The notes: generated by a model not told the origin, from the sequence alone. 64,000 bases of DNA from Prevotellaceae bacterium (GCA_019420585.1 JAHZGX010000014.1:1-64000); one strand, 5' to 3'. Shown: positions 26,519 through 35,370, counted from the first letter of the stretch. Numbers and translations: made by a program.

Positions 26519-27400
26519 TTAGAATTCGTTGGTCACGGTTTTGTCCCAGTTGTCCTCTACCATTATGCTGAATCCATAAGGAAGTCCGGCAAAGAACGAC
26601 CCTTTGTACACGGTGAGCGTGTTCACTTTCATGGGCACGGAAGGGAAGGTACGACTCACTATCACGTTGCTCTTGTTGTCAATGGCGCTCACCTTGATAT
26701 CCATGTTTTCGGGCGTGGAGGCGAGGAAGAGGTACACTGAGAGTTCCTTGCCTGTTTGTCCCTTGAAGTTGTCTGCAATGCTGATGGTTGTCTCGCGGCC
26801 GGTTTGCTCGGCGGTCAGTCCGGTCAAGGCGTTGAGCACCGTGCCTCCTCCCGTGGTCACGCAGCGGAATTCATTGGCATTCTCGGGGATGGCATCTTCC
26901 ATGTGCAGCCGGAATGCGGATACTACGCGCCGCAGTGTGATGCCTATTTGGGTTGGCGTGTCTTGGTTTACTGTCAATATCGAAGTGTAGGTGAAAGTCT
27001 GGGGCACGTAGTTGCCATCAAAATAGATGTGCTCTGGGCTGTCCATGTGGCAGGCTTTGTCGCCGCTGTAGCCCAGGAATACCAAGCGGTAACGGCCGTA
27101 GGGCAAAGTGGTCGTGAATGAACCATATCCTGCCTGGTCCTTATCCTGTACCAGCAAGGTGTCTTTCATCTTGCCGGTGGCCTCGTCGAAGACCCCCAAT
27201 GCCAGATGCTTCAGTATTGTAGATTCAGAGACCGGTATGGCGCGTGTGCCCTCGTCCAGGTCATACTGCATGTAGTTGGTGATGCGGAATCCAATTGTCT
27301 TTTCTCCTGTTTCGGGAGTTACTTCATTGTGGGTGCACGCAGCGAACAGGCACAATAGTGTGCAGAACAGACTTGTCAGTTTTTTGCTTGAGATGTTCAT
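26519..27400 (-). CDS. FimB/Mfa2-family lipoprotein
   Basis: The 293-residue protein has a lipoprotein signal (lipobox ending at Cys22, FAAC) and two beta-rich domains. The pattern GYGSFTTTLPYGRYRLVFLGY in the first third and ITLRRVVSAFRLHM in the middle is typical of FimB/Mfa2 proteins of Bacteroidales. These anchor or cap fimbriae at the outer membrane. No major fimbrillin (FimA/Mfa1) gene is next to it, so it may instead be a stand-alone surface lipoprotein. It is not clear whether it shares a transcript with GH36 downstream. Confidence 0.8.
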   Translation of the reverse strand: MNISSKKLTSLFCTLLCLFAACTHNEVTPETGEKTIGFRITNYMQYDLDEGTRAIPVSESTILKHLALGVFDEATGKMKDTLLVQDKDQAGYGSFTTTLPYGRYRLVFLGYSGDKACHMDSPEHIYFDGNYVPQTFTYTSILTVNQDTPTQIGITLRRVVSAFRLHMEDAIPENANEFRCVTTGGGTVLNALTGLTAEQTGRETTISIADNFKGQTGKELSVYLFLASTPENMDIKVSAIDNKSNVIVSRTFPSVPMKVNTLTVYKGSFFAGLPYGFSIMVEDNWDKTVTNEF

Positions 27401-27495
27401 GTCAGTAAATGTAAAAATAATCCAATCAATATTTAAAATATGATTCTCTTTTCTGTAAAATTACAACATTTATTCGTTTTTAAGCGCAAAAGATG

Positions 27496-27503
27496 TAAAT
27501 TTG
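27496..27503 (+). promoter_or_regulatory. -7 promoter element for the small membrane protein gene
   Basis: TAAATTTG matches TAnnTTTG and lies 20 bp before the ATG at 27524. It supports that ATG over the longer open frame from 27440. Confidence 0.6.
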
Positions 27504-27523
27504 TAGCACTTAATCTTCAAGTA

Positions 27524-27670
27524 ATGAAAGATTTCAAGATTTTCCTTTACGTATGGTTGGCCATTGACGTGCTTGTGTACCTGTATTTGTGGCTTGATAT
27601 CATATATTATAAATACAACTTCCCGCGCTTGTTCAGGCGTGTGGTGGATGCTTTCACAGAAGAGGATTGA
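27524..27670 (+). CDS. Small single-helix membrane protein
   Basis: The 48-residue protein reads MKDFKIFLYVWLAIDVLVYL and on, with one membrane helix at about 6-28 and a basic/aromatic tail (YYKYNFPRLFRR). The promoter at 27496 and the ATG support translation from 27524. Its stop overlaps the start of the next gene (TTGA), so the two are coupled. I do not recognise a family; it could be a partner or anchor for the lipoprotein. Confidence 0.6.
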   Translation: MKDFKIFLYVWLAIDVLVYLYLWLDIIYYKYNFPRLFRRVVDAFTEED

Positions 27671-28215
27671 AACTCTTCCCAACCATACTCTGCTGTGCGT
27701 TGCTGCTTATTTCCTGCCAAAAACTTCTGCTGGAGGAGGAAGAAGGTGGCCAGGGTAATTCCGTAGGCACGTTTCCGCAGGGTACTGGTGCGGGCACAGA
27801 GCAGTTTCCTTTCTCGGTGCGGGATGTCATGGACGGCAGAGCCCAGGTTGCGGATGGCACTGTGTGGGTGATTGGCTATGCCGTGGGTGCCGCTTATCGC
27901 ACACTTTCGACAGCGGACTTTTCGCCTTCAGTGCCTTATGCCACCAATCTCCTGCTCAGTGCCGACTCCCTTTGCACAGATGTTGCACGGTGTATACCCG
28001 TGGAACTTTCCTCATCGAAGAGCAAGGCGCAGTTTGCTTTGCCTAACAATCCTTCGGGCTATCGTCAGTGTGTAATGCTGGAGGGCATCCCCCAGACATA
28101 CTATAAAGAGAACGGCCTGCGCAAGGTGAGCGCAGGCCGCTGGCTGTATGGATTTGACCTCTCAAGCGTATCTGGTGACCCACAAGAGTGGGATGTCGAC
28201 TCTATTTCCTGGTGA
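27667..28215 (+). CDS. Lipoprotein with DUF6359-like domain, TTG start
   Basis: The 182-residue product starts at a TTG that overlaps the preceding stop. No ATG occurs before the signal peptide, and the lipobox (LLISC, Cys17) is intact, so the TTG start is needed. The body has FSVRDVMDGRA...VWVIGYAVG, resembling the OB-like DUF6359 domain found in Bacteroidetes surface proteins. The C-terminus ends in short beta strands. The last 14 bp overlap the end of the convergent Wza-type gene. Confidence 0.65.
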   Translation: MKLFPTILCCALLLISCQKLLLEEEEGGQGNSVGTFPQGTGAGTEQFPFSVRDVMDGRAQVADGTVWVIGYAVGAAYRTLSTADFSPSVPYATNLLLSADSLCTDVARCIPVELSSSKSKAQFALPNNPSGYRQCVMLEGIPQTYYKENGLRKVSAGRWLYGFDLSSVSGDPQEWDVDSISW

Positions 28216-29026
28216 GAGCTATCACAGAGATGGCCACTGAAGCTAGGCTGAAGATGCTGCCGCCTGCCACGCCCAGGAAGGTATAGAAAGCACTGTTCTT
28301 GATATTCTTGCTCTTGTTAGGTTCCACGTATATCATGTCGTTCTGCTGTACGTAGTAGGCTGGGCTGCTGAAGAGGTCGGCACTGGTGAGGTCGATGCGG
28401 TACATGAGGCGCTGTCCGTTCTCTTCCCTGTAGAGCCTTACCTTCTGCCGCCGTCCCGTGTCGTCCACATCGCTGCACTTGGCCAGCACGTCCAATATGG
28501 TATTGCGTTCGCTGGTGAGAGTTACCACCTGGGGGACTCTTACTGCTCCCAGCACTGACACACGGCCGTTGAGCAGTCGCACAGTCACTCCTGGGTCATT
28601 GATGAGCCTGGCCTCCTGTATCTTTTTCTCTATCTCCTTGGCGGCTTCATCGGAGGTCAGCCCCTCCACCTTTACGTGTCCCACTGCTGGTAGTATCACG
28701 TAGCCATCGTTGGTCACAGTGTAGGCGTAGGCGTTTGACATGCTCCCCGCGTTTGACAGGTTAGAATTGTTGGCATTGCCTGACGTGCCCATGATTACGT
28801 CCTGGGCAAATATTGTGAGCAGGTCAGGCTCGTTGCAGGTCAGTTTAATCAGTATCTGGTCGGCTGGCTTGAGCCTCATCTCGTACTGTTGCATGATGTT
28901 TTGTGCTTGTGTGAAGATGGAGTCCGACCCTTGGAAGTACAGAATCTTCTTGGTGGACACGCAACTAGTCATTGCCATTGCCATTGCCAGCAGAAGTAGT
29001 GGCATGAGGGCGAGTGCTTTTTTCAT
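28202..29026 (-). CDS. Wza-type polysaccharide export lipoprotein
   Basis: The 274-residue protein has a lipobox at Cys22 (MTSC) and the poly-export domain start (ILYFQGSD...LKPADQILIKL), followed by an SLBB-like beta-grasp region (GRVSVLGAVRVPQVVTL). The C-terminus has one membrane helix (FLGVAGGSIFSLASVAISVIALT). Wza proteins form the outer-membrane export channel for capsule or exopolysaccharide and pair with Wzc. The Wzc- and Wzi-type genes are about 6 kb away (35371-39309), so this one lies outside their cluster. The promoter is at 29054. Confidence 0.85.
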   Translation of the reverse strand: MKKALALMPLLLLAMAMAMTSCVSTKKILYFQGSDSIFTQAQNIMQQYEMRLKPADQILIKLTCNEPDLLTIFAQDVIMGTSGNANNSNLSNAGSMSNAYAYTVTNDGYVILPAVGHVKVEGLTSDEAAKEIEKKIQEARLINDPGVTVRLLNGRVSVLGAVRVPQVVTLTSERNTILDVLAKCSDVDDTGRRQKVRLYREENGQRLMYRIDLTSADLFSSPAYYVQQNDMIYVEPNKSKNIKNSAFYTFLGVAGGSIFSLASVAISVIALTRK

Positions 29027-29053
29027 AGAAATCCGCTCTTAATTAAAGGTTGC

Positions 29054-29062
29054 GCAAAGGTA
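29054..29062 (-). promoter_or_regulatory. -7 promoter element for the Wza-type gene
   Basis: Read leftward the sequence is TACCTTTGC, a full match to TAnnTTTGC, 27 bp before the ATG at 29026. Confidence 0.65.
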
Positions 29063-29157
29063 AGGCTTTTCTCTGGCATTCTTTGCGGAAAAGCCATCTT
29101 TTTGGTTCCCATCCTGGATGAAAGTCCTTACTGCGCTTTGCCGTTCTGTCCGTGTGC

Positions 29158-29703
29158 CTATTTCACCTCGGTGAGTGCGCCGGTCTGCGAGTCAATGATG
29201 TAGCCATGCAGGTTCACGTCCCGGGGTACCAGTGGGTGGTTGCGTATAGTGTTCACTGTGTTGCGCACGGAATCTTCTGTGTTGTGGAACCCCTCAAGCC
29301 AGTGGTCAAGGTCGATGCCGCATAGCCCGATGGTGTCAATTACCTCTTTGCGTATGCCTCTCTCCATCATCAGTTGCTTCATGTGCGCCCCGTTCATGTG
29401 GCAAGCACCGCAGTTGGAGTGTGCAATGACCATTATTTCCTCCACACCCAGTTCGTAGATGGCCACCAGAAGGCTGCGCATGGCAGAGTCAAAGGGGCTG
29501 ATAACCAGTCCGCCGGCATTTTTGATGAGTTTGGCATCGCCGTTGCGCAAACCCAATGCGGCGGGTAGCAGTTCGGTCAGGCGTGTGTCCATACACGAGA
29601 GGATGGCCAATTTCTTGTCGGGGTACTTGCTTGTCAGAAACTGCTCGTAACTCTTTTTCTCCACGAATTCGCGGTTGTACTTCAGTATTTTCTCTATTGT
29701 CAT
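29158..29703 (-). CDS. Beta-class carbonic anhydrase
   Basis: The 181-residue enzyme interconverts CO2 and bicarbonate in the cytoplasm. Its zinc ligands and dyad are clear: Cys37, Asp39 and Arg41 in CMDTR, then His95 and Cys98 in HSNCG. The start at 29703 (MTIEKILKYNREF) fits the family; the frame stays open upstream to 29829 but the extension has no matching sequence. A nearby upstream element, CAATTTTGC at 29829-29837, differs from consensus at one base and may be the promoter. The gene is probably monocistronic. Confidence 0.92.
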   Translation of the reverse strand: MTIEKILKYNREFVEKKSYEQFLTSKYPDKKLAILSCMDTRLTELLPAALGLRNGDAKLIKNAGGLVISPFDSAMRSLLVAIYELGVEEIMVIAHSNCGACHMNGAHMKQLMMERGIRKEVIDTIGLCGIDLDHWLEGFHNTEDSVRNTVNTIRNHPLVPRDVNLHGYIIDSQTGALTEVK

Positions 29704-30032
29704 AGTCCCTGTTAGGTTGATGTACTTGTATGTGAATGCAGGAACTTTAGGCTGTGTGGCAGATGGCTTTTCCTGCCTGCATGGTGTTGGGGCGAGTGGT
29801 TTTTGCGATTCGTCTGAGGATTCCTGCACTGCAAAATTGCAACTTTTATGTCAAACGGCGATGCGTGACAGACTGTTTTTTGCTTCCGCTTCAGCGTTTC
29901 ACCGCTTCTCTCTTTCCTTTTTTAGGGTGGTGTACCCTTGTGGACTGGTTTGCTGGTCGAGGTCTGGGGTATCAGGATGGATCCAGCATGTCATTCGTAA
30001 CTCGAAGAGACCTCCGGAAAAGGAAATTCTAC

Positions 30033-30041
30033 TAACTTTGC
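30033..30041 (+). promoter_or_regulatory. -7 promoter element for the HAD phosphatase gene
   Basis: TAACTTTGC matches TAnnTTTGC and lies 28 bp before the ATG at 30070. Confidence 0.65.
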
Positions 30042-30069
30042 AGCGTAAACCAAAAGTAGACAGACAACT

Positions 30070-30489
30070 ATGACGATTGCGGTAGATTTTGACGGGACCA
30101 TCGTGAAACACCGTTACCCAAAGATTGGCGAGGAGATTCCTTTTGCCATTGAGACCTTGAAGATGCTTATCAAGGACAGACACAAACTGATATTGTGGAG
30201 CGTGCGTGAGGGCGAACTGCTGAATGAGGCGGTGGAGTGGTGTCGCAAACGTGGAGTGGAATTCTATGCTGTGAACAAGGATTACCCTGAGGAGGACATG
30301 GACACGAACCCCCACTACAGCCGCAAGTTGAAGGTGGACATGTGGATTGATGACCTCAACGTGGGAGGACTGCCCGATTGGGGAACCATTTACCGCATGG
30401 TATCAGAGCACAAGACTTATGAGGAGATTCTGCGCGAGGAGTACAGTAGCATGGAAGCAAGGCCCAAGAAGAAGTGGTGGCAGATATAA
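30070..30489 (+). CDS. BT0820-type HAD-superfamily phosphatase
   Basis: The 139-residue protein starts MTIAVDFDGTIVKH, with the HAD nucleophile Asp and the second Asp at residues 6 and 8 (DFDGT). LILWSVREG (motif II) and VDMWIDDLNVGG (motif IV, two Asp) follow. It is short, without a large cap domain, like the structurally known Bacteroides thetaiotaomicron BT0820. Its substrate is not known. It is monocistronic, with its own promoter at 30033. Confidence 0.85.
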   Translation: MTIAVDFDGTIVKHRYPKIGEEIPFAIETLKMLIKDRHKLILWSVREGELLNEAVEWCRKRGVEFYAVNKDYPEEDMDTNPHYSRKLKVDMWIDDLNVGGLPDWGTIYRMVSEHKTYEEILREEYSSMEARPKKKWWQI

Positions 30490-30644
30490 TGCCGGCACTT
30501 GACGGTGCTCTTCATGGGCACGGAATGTGGAAAGGGTGATGCGTTGGTTTTATATATAATGGAACGCGCATGCGCCTGTAACATAAAATATGTAAGCGCA
30601 TTGCAGATGCCGGGTGATTGTGCAGGAAAGTCTGCTTTGCAGGG

Positions 30645-30702
30645 TAAAGAAAAGTACGGGAGGCAAATTCCATTGATGGTTTTGCCTCCCGTACTTTTCT
30701 TT
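30645..30702. terminator. Perfect 22-bp inverted repeat, bidirectional terminator
   Basis: Arms at 30645-30666 and 30681-30702 are perfect complements with a 14-nt loop, and the outer ends are A- and T-rich. It lies between the rightward HAD gene and the leftward rny gene and can stop transcription from both sides. Confidence 0.88.
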
Positions 30703-30730
30703 CTGGTTGCTTGCCCGTGTTGGGCTTGCC

Positions 30731-32287
30731 TTACTTTGCGTATGACACAGAGCGTGTCTCGCGTATGACCGTTATCTTTACCTGTCCGGGATAAGTCATC
30801 TCGTTCTGAATTTTAGTGGCTATCTCGTTGCTCAGTTCCTCGGTCTGCTTGTCGTCAATCTTGTCTGCACCTACGATGACGCGCAGTTCGCGTCCTGCCT
30901 GTATGGCGTATGTCTTCACCACTCCGGGGTAGCTCATGGCAATGTTTTCCAAATCCTTCAACCGTTTGATGTAGGCTTCCACAATCTCGCGGCGTGCTCC
31001 GGGACGTGCTCCACTGATGGCATCGCATACCTGCACTATGGGAGCCAGCAGCGTGGTCATCTCCATCTCATCGTGGTGAGCACCGATGGCGTTGCAGATG
31101 TCTGCCTTCTCCTTGTACTTCTCTGCCAGTTTTGCACCGTAGAGAGCGTGTGGCAGTTCGGGTTCCTCATCGGGCACCTTGCCTATGTCGTGCAGGAGTC
31201 CTGCGCGCTTGGCCTTCTTAGGGTTCAGTCCCAGTTCACTTGCCATCACGGCGCACAAGTTAGCTGTCTCGCGTGCATGTTGCAGGAGGTTCTGTCCATA
31301 ACTGCTGCGGTATTTCATCTTACCTATGATGCGTATGAGTTCAGGGTGCAATCCGTGTACGCCCAGGTCTATTGTGGTGCGCTTTCCGGTCTCGATGATT
31401 TCCTCTTCTACCTGCTTTTTCACCTTGGCCACGACCTCCTCAATGCGTGCCGGGTGTATTCTTCCGTCAGCCACCAACTGGTGCATGGCCAGGCGGCAGA
31501 TTTCTCTGCGCACAGGGTCGAAGGCGCTTATCACGATGGCCTCGGGTGTGTCATCGACCACAATCTCCACGCCAGTGGCAGCCTCCAGGGCACGTATGTT
31601 GCGTCCCTCGCGCCCTATGATGCGTCCTTTCACCTCATCGTTGTCAATGTGGAACACGGTCACGCTGTTTTCCACGGCTGTCTCCGTGGCTACGCGCTGT
31701 ATGGTCTGTATGATGATGCGCTTGGCTTCCTTATTCGCTGTCATCTTGGCATCGTCCATGATTTCATTGATGTAAGCCTGCGCGTTTGTCTTTGCCTCGT
31801 CCTTCAGAGTTTCCACCAGGCGTTCTCTTGCTTCGTCGGCACTGATGCCCGAAATTTCTTCCAGTTTGGTGCGTTCTTGTTCCAAGAGGCTGTTCTTGCG
31901 CTCTTCCAGTTCCTCTTCCTTCTTCTGCAGCAGAGCCTGTTGTGTCTCCACCCGCTGGCGTAGTGATTCTGTCTCCTGTTTGCGGCGTGTCAGTTCGTCC
32001 TGCTTTTGGTTGAGGCTGAGTTCACGCTGCTTGGCTCTGTTCTCGGCCTGCTGGATTTGCTGGTTGCGCTGCCGCACCTCCTTTTCCAGTTCCGCCTTCT
32101 TGCTTAGGAACTTGTCTTTCACTTCCAGCAGTTTCTTCTGCTTGATTACTTCCGCTTCCTTCTCTGCGGCCTCCTTGGCTTCCTGTGTCAGGGCTTTCTT
32201 CTTGGCCGGTATGATGAGAAGGTACCATGCGGCGACCAGAACCAAGAAGGCCACTATGCCTGCCGCTAATCCGATAATTATGTCCAT
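30731..32287 (-). CDS. rny: Ribonuclease Y
   Basis: The 518-residue endoribonuclease starts mRNA decay at the inner membrane. An N-terminal membrane helix (about 5-27) is followed by a long coiled coil (about 30-200). Then come a KH domain (VKGRIIGREGRNIRALE, about 220-260) and an HD hydrolase domain with GLLHDIGKVPDEE and HHDEME. Length and order match RNase Y/YmdA. It lies 91 bp after zapA on the same strand, so the cell-division and RNA-decay genes may share a transcript. It ends at the terminator at 30645. Confidence 0.95.
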   Translation of the reverse strand: MDIIIGLAAGIVAFLVLVAAWYLLIIPAKKKALTQEAKEAAEKEAEVIKQKKLLEVKDKFLSKKAELEKEVRQRNQQIQQAENRAKQRELSLNQKQDELTRRKQETESLRQRVETQQALLQKKEEELEERKNSLLEQERTKLEEISGISADEARERLVETLKDEAKTNAQAYINEIMDDAKMTANKEAKRIIIQTIQRVATETAVENSVTVFHIDNDEVKGRIIGREGRNIRALEAATGVEIVVDDTPEAIVISAFDPVRREICRLAMHQLVADGRIHPARIEEVVAKVKKQVEEEIIETGKRTTIDLGVHGLHPELIRIIGKMKYRSSYGQNLLQHARETANLCAVMASELGLNPKKAKRAGLLHDIGKVPDEEPELPHALYGAKLAEKYKEKADICNAIGAHHDEMEMTTLLAPIVQVCDAISGARPGARREIVEAYIKRLKDLENIAMSYPGVVKTYAIQAGRELRVIVGADKIDDKQTEELSNEIATKIQNEMTYPGQVKITVIRETRSVSYAK

Positions 32288-32378
32288 CTGTCAAATAGTT
32301 TGTTTGGTTATTGGAGTCTTTTCTTATCTCTGTTCACCTTGTACTTCTCCGTGCTGGAACTTGCCTGCACGTTTTGAG

Positions 32379-32675
32379 TTACTGCTTGGAACTGAGTGCG
32401 GACTCCAATTCGTCAACCAAGGGAGTGAGCCTCTGCATCACAGGAGTGATGTCCAAGGCCAGTTCCTTCTGCATGGCCTGTACTGCCAAGTCCACCATGG
32501 TCATAATCATATACAGGCTCTCGCTCTGTCCTGGGTACTTGGTGGTGTAGAAGCCGTATCTTTCCTTGATTAACTTCTCGGCCTGACGGTAAGCATACTC
32601 CTGCTCCCTGGGGATGTTCAGTGGTATGCTCATTGTGCCGAAGTGGATAGTTATTGATAATGTGTCGCTTGCCAT
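32379..32675 (-). CDS. zapA: Cell division protein ZapA
   Basis: The 98-residue protein has the ZapA globular domain (SITIHFGTMSIPLNIPREQE with EYAYRQAEKLIKERY) and a C-terminal coiled coil. ZapA cross-links FtsZ filaments at the division septum. The start is 4 bp after the preceding coiled-coil gene, so the two are translated together and the products may interact. The family's Ile-Pro and aromatic positions are present. Confidence 0.85.
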   Translation of the reverse strand: MASDTLSITIHFGTMSIPLNIPREQEYAYRQAEKLIKERYGFYTTKYPGQSESLYMIMTMVDLAVQAMQKELALDITPVMQRLTPLVDELESALSSKQ

Positions 32676-32679
32676 GTCC

Positions 32680-32976
32680 TTATTCTACCTTTAGCATTGC
32701 CACACACTGGTCAATGTCCCGCACCATTTTCCTGATACGCCCGCGCAGGTCTTTCGTGCTGCTGTCGGCCATATCAATGTATTTGGCCATCTTGAGATGG
32801 TCATACTGCAGTTGGAGCATGTTGTTCCTCTCCTCCAGCGAGGAGATTTCCTGCTTGAGCATACTGATTTTCTCCTCCAGGCTTTTGTTCTCTGCCTGGA
32901 GTTCCCCATGACGGAGGATGAGTTGGCGTACTCTCGTTTCCACCCTCATCAGCAGGTCATCCATTTGTGCGTCCAT
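32680..32976 (-). CDS. ZapB-like coiled-coil protein
   Basis: The 98-residue protein is largely a continuous coiled coil from about 15 to 65, with leucines at heptad spacing (LQAENKSLEEKISMLKQE). It has a conserved-looking end that includes RGRIRKMVRDIDQCVAML. Placed directly ahead of zapA, it resembles the small ZapB-type division proteins, but sequence alone cannot prove this. A TTG three codons upstream is open; the ATG at 32976 is more usual. The promoter is at 33003. Confidence 0.7.
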   Translation of the reverse strand: MDAQMDDLLMRVETRVRQLILRHGELQAENKSLEEKISMLKQEISSLEERNNMLQLQYDHLKMAKYIDMADSSTKDLRGRIRKMVRDIDQCVAMLKVE

Positions 32977-33002
32977 CAGTGTCAATTGCTCCTTATTAGG
33001 TA

Positions 33003-33010
33003 CAAAGATA
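33003..33010 (-). promoter_or_regulatory. -7 promoter element for the zapB-like/zapA/rny genes
   Basis: Read leftward the sequence is TATCTTTG, matching TAnnTTTG, 26 bp before the ATG at 32976. Confidence 0.6.
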
Positions 33011-33034
33011 GCCCTTTTTCCCGGGCTTCACAAG

Positions 33035-33658
33035 TTATTCCTCCACGTTTTTGCGTGGTTCCTTCTTGGCCAGCATGACCAAAGTGTAAACGTATTCGGT
33101 CATCCACTGCTCGCTGAAGCCAAGCATGGACTGGTATTTGCGTATTGAGATGCATGCCTTGCGCACGCCTTCGTCCTTCCAGTCATTGCGTGTGAGCACT
33201 TGGTGCACCTGCTTGGCTACCATTTCGCGCAGTGCCTTTCTTAGGAATCCTGGCAGGCGGAATTTCCATTGCATGAGGTTGCTCATGAGCATCATGAGGT
33301 CTTGGCTGAATCCTTGGAATGCTGCCAGATAGGGCTGCGCATCCTGCATCTTGCGGCAGTGCTTCTTAAGGCTGTTGTCTATCTCTCCGAAGAAACTGGC
33401 CGGGAGGTGGTAGATATCCTGCATCATGAGCCGGCAGTGTTTCTTCTCTCCCACGCCCAACTTGTTGTTTACCGTAGGCACATGGTTGGTCTGCTTGAAG
33501 ACACGCAGGTCAGGAAGCATCCCCAGGTTGTTTATGCCCAACTGTGCGGCCATGCCCGACTGGAAATAGACACGGATAAGCAGCATGAAGTCTTCCATGC
33601 CACCCACTATGCTTTCGGCCTCTTTCTTTCGGTCGAAGAGTTTTCTGAATATTGACAT
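33035..33658 (-). CDS. Conserved-looking hypothetical cytoplasmic protein
   Basis: The 207-residue protein begins MSIFRKLFDRKKEAES and has no signal peptide or membrane helix. Aromatic and methionine-rich helical stretches (SQDLMMLMSNLMQWKFRLP) and a CRKMQDAQPYLAAFQGF segment are visible, with no catalytic motif. It lies 63 bp downstream of the sugar-phosphate transferase on the same strand and ahead of a separate promoter at 33003, so it is probably transcribed with the transferase. Function unknown. Confidence 0.7.
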   Translation of the reverse strand: MSIFRKLFDRKKEAESIVGGMEDFMLLIRVYFQSGMAAQLGINNLGMLPDLRVFKQTNHVPTVNNKLGVGEKKHCRLMMQDIYHLPASFFGEIDNSLKKHCRKMQDAQPYLAAFQGFSQDLMMLMSNLMQWKFRLPGFLRKALREMVAKQVHQVLTRNDWKDEGVRKACISIRKYQSMLGFSEQWMTEYVYTLVMLAKKEPRKNVEE

Positions 33659-33721
33659 TTTCTTAATCTGTTAGTGTGTATATTGCTTGCCTGCATCGTT
33701 GCAGGCTGTATTGTGCGTTTG

Positions 33722-35134
33722 CTAATAGGCGTTCTTTTCCTTGTTGAGCAAGGTCTGAAGTAAGGTGCGTGCTATGATGCGGACATCCAACCAGAAACTC
33801 CAGTTTGTCACATACCAAATGTCGGCGTGCACGCGTTTCCTCATCTGAATCAGGTTGCGCGTCTCACCGCGTAGGCCTTGCACTTGTGCCCAGCCGGTGA
33901 TGCCCGGTTTCACCCAATGGCGCACCATATAGCGGTTTACTATCTTGCGGTATTCTTCGGTGTGAGCAATCATGTGCGGACGTGGTCCAACCAGGGACAT
34001 GCTGCCCATGAGCACGTTGATGAACTGCGGCAATTCGTCTATGTTGTGCCTGCGCATGAAATCACCAAACGGGAACTTGCGCGGGTCATTCTCCGTGGCC
34101 TGCACCTTGTCGGCATCAGCGTTGACGTGCATGGAGCGGAACTTGAGGCAGTAGAATTCATTGCCATAGAGTCCGGTGCGCTTTTGGCGGAAGAGTACCG
34201 GTCCGGGGCTTTGGCACTTGATGATTGCTGCCACAATGGTGTATACGATGGGGAAGAGTGTAGCCAGGAAGACGCTGCTCACAAGCAGGTCAAGTGTACG
34301 CTTGATGGCACGGTTGCCCATGCTGTGCAATGGTTCCTGGCGAGGCGAGAGCACAAAGGAACTTCCCACTTGGTTTGTGGCCATGTAGCGGCGTGTGAGG
34401 TTGGCGAACATCGGCACTATAAAGAAGCGTATGAAGTTGTTTTCACAAAATGTGTATAGTGCCATAGCGTTCTCCTTGCTTAATGAGGTTGTGGAGCAGT
34501 ATACTATGTCTATGTCGTTGGCGTGTTCTTTTAGGTAATTCAGTGCCATGGGGGGGGTACCTTTCGGGGTCATCCCTTCGGGCAGTTCCGTCTCCTCGGG
34601 CTGTGCGAACACCCCGATAATGTCCAGGCCATATACTGTGGTTTTCAGGTCTTTGTACAATTTGTGCATCTCCTCTCCGTTGCCCACCAGAATCACACGC
34701 ACCAAGTTGGCTCCCTTGCGCCGTATTTTTGACAAGTACTTGAATAGTACTATGCGTTCGGCAAGCAGCAGGAAGGTAAATGTGACATAGGCGGCCAGGA
34801 AGTAGATGGACAGCGTGTCGGCAATCTTGAACATGAATGCTGCCAGGAGGAAGAAAATGAAGTGCGTGGCCGAAGTGAGAAACACGTTGGAGGCTATCTT
34901 GTCCGTGCTGCACACGCGCTGCATGGCGATGGGTGGGAACTGCATGGCCACGGGTATGTAGCAGATGATGGCAATGTTGCAGAGGCGCTGCATGTCCTGG
35001 AGTGCAACTTTTTCCTGCGCGGAATGTTGCGATATGATGTATGTCAAGAGGAAACTGGCATAGAGGAGTAAGATGTCAAGCACGTTGACAACTATCCTCG
35101 AGGCGGCGGAATCCTCGAAATGTTTCTTCTTCAT
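33722..35134 (-). CDS. Polyprenyl-phosphate sugar phosphotransferase (WcaJ/WbaP type)
   Basis: The 470-residue membrane protein starts exopolysaccharide or capsule synthesis by moving a sugar phosphate to undecaprenyl phosphate. It has about four N-terminal membrane helices and a Rossmann-like middle region (VILVGNGEEMHKLY). The conserved C-terminal transferase domain follows: KRTLDLLVSSVFL, LFRQKRTGLYG, FRSMHVN, RRHNIDELPQFINVLMG and VGPRPHMIAHTEEY. Its coding strand has a run of eight C at 34551-34558, which could slip. The promoter is at 35209, divergent from the Wzc-type kinase. Confidence 0.92.
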   Translation of the reverse strand: MKKKHFEDSAASRIVVNVLDILLLYASFLLTYIISQHSAQEKVALQDMQRLCNIAIICYIPVAMQFPPIAMQRVCSTDKIASNVFLTSATHFIFFLLAAFMFKIADTLSIYFLAAYVTFTFLLLAERIVLFKYLSKIRRKGANLVRVILVGNGEEMHKLYKDLKTTVYGLDIIGVFAQPEETELPEGMTPKGTPPMALNYLKEHANDIDIVYCSTTSLSKENAMALYTFCENNFIRFFIVPMFANLTRRYMATNQVGSSFVLSPRQEPLHSMGNRAIKRTLDLLVSSVFLATLFPIVYTIVAAIIKCQSPGPVLFRQKRTGLYGNEFYCLKFRSMHVNADADKVQATENDPRKFPFGDFMRRHNIDELPQFINVLMGSMSLVGPRPHMIAHTEEYRKIVNRYMVRHWVKPGITGWAQVQGLRGETRNLIQMRKRVHADIWYVTNWSFWLDVRIIARTLLQTLLNKEKNAY

Positions 35135-35208
35135 GTCTGTGTAGTTTAAGTCTAATCGTTCTGCCTTGTCCCGCTTGTGTCATGAGGCAGTCCTTGCCAC
35201 TTTGTTAG

Positions 35209-35217
35209 GCAAAGGTA
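35209..35217 (-). promoter_or_regulatory. -7 promoter element for the sugar phosphotransferase gene
   Basis: Read leftward it is TACCTTTGC, a full match. It is about 75 bp before the ATG at 35134. Confidence 0.6.
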
Positions 35218-35312
35218 CATTATTTCTTCCCTATAAAGTAGTTTGGGAACCTTAAATCATGTCAAAGGCATAGTTTTTGTACAAAAGGGCTTGTGCTTTG
35301 TTGCTAATTAGG

Positions 35313-35320
35313 TACTTTTG
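35313..35320 (+). promoter_or_regulatory. -7 promoter element for the Wzc-type operon
   Basis: TACTTTTG matches TAnnTTTG; a TTG at 35291-35293 lies 19 bp upstream as a possible -33 element. The ATG is at 35371. Confidence 0.6.
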
Positions 35321-35370
35321 TGCCTCAGATATAGAAAGAACACATAATTCATAAAGACCAAAAGTTGAAA

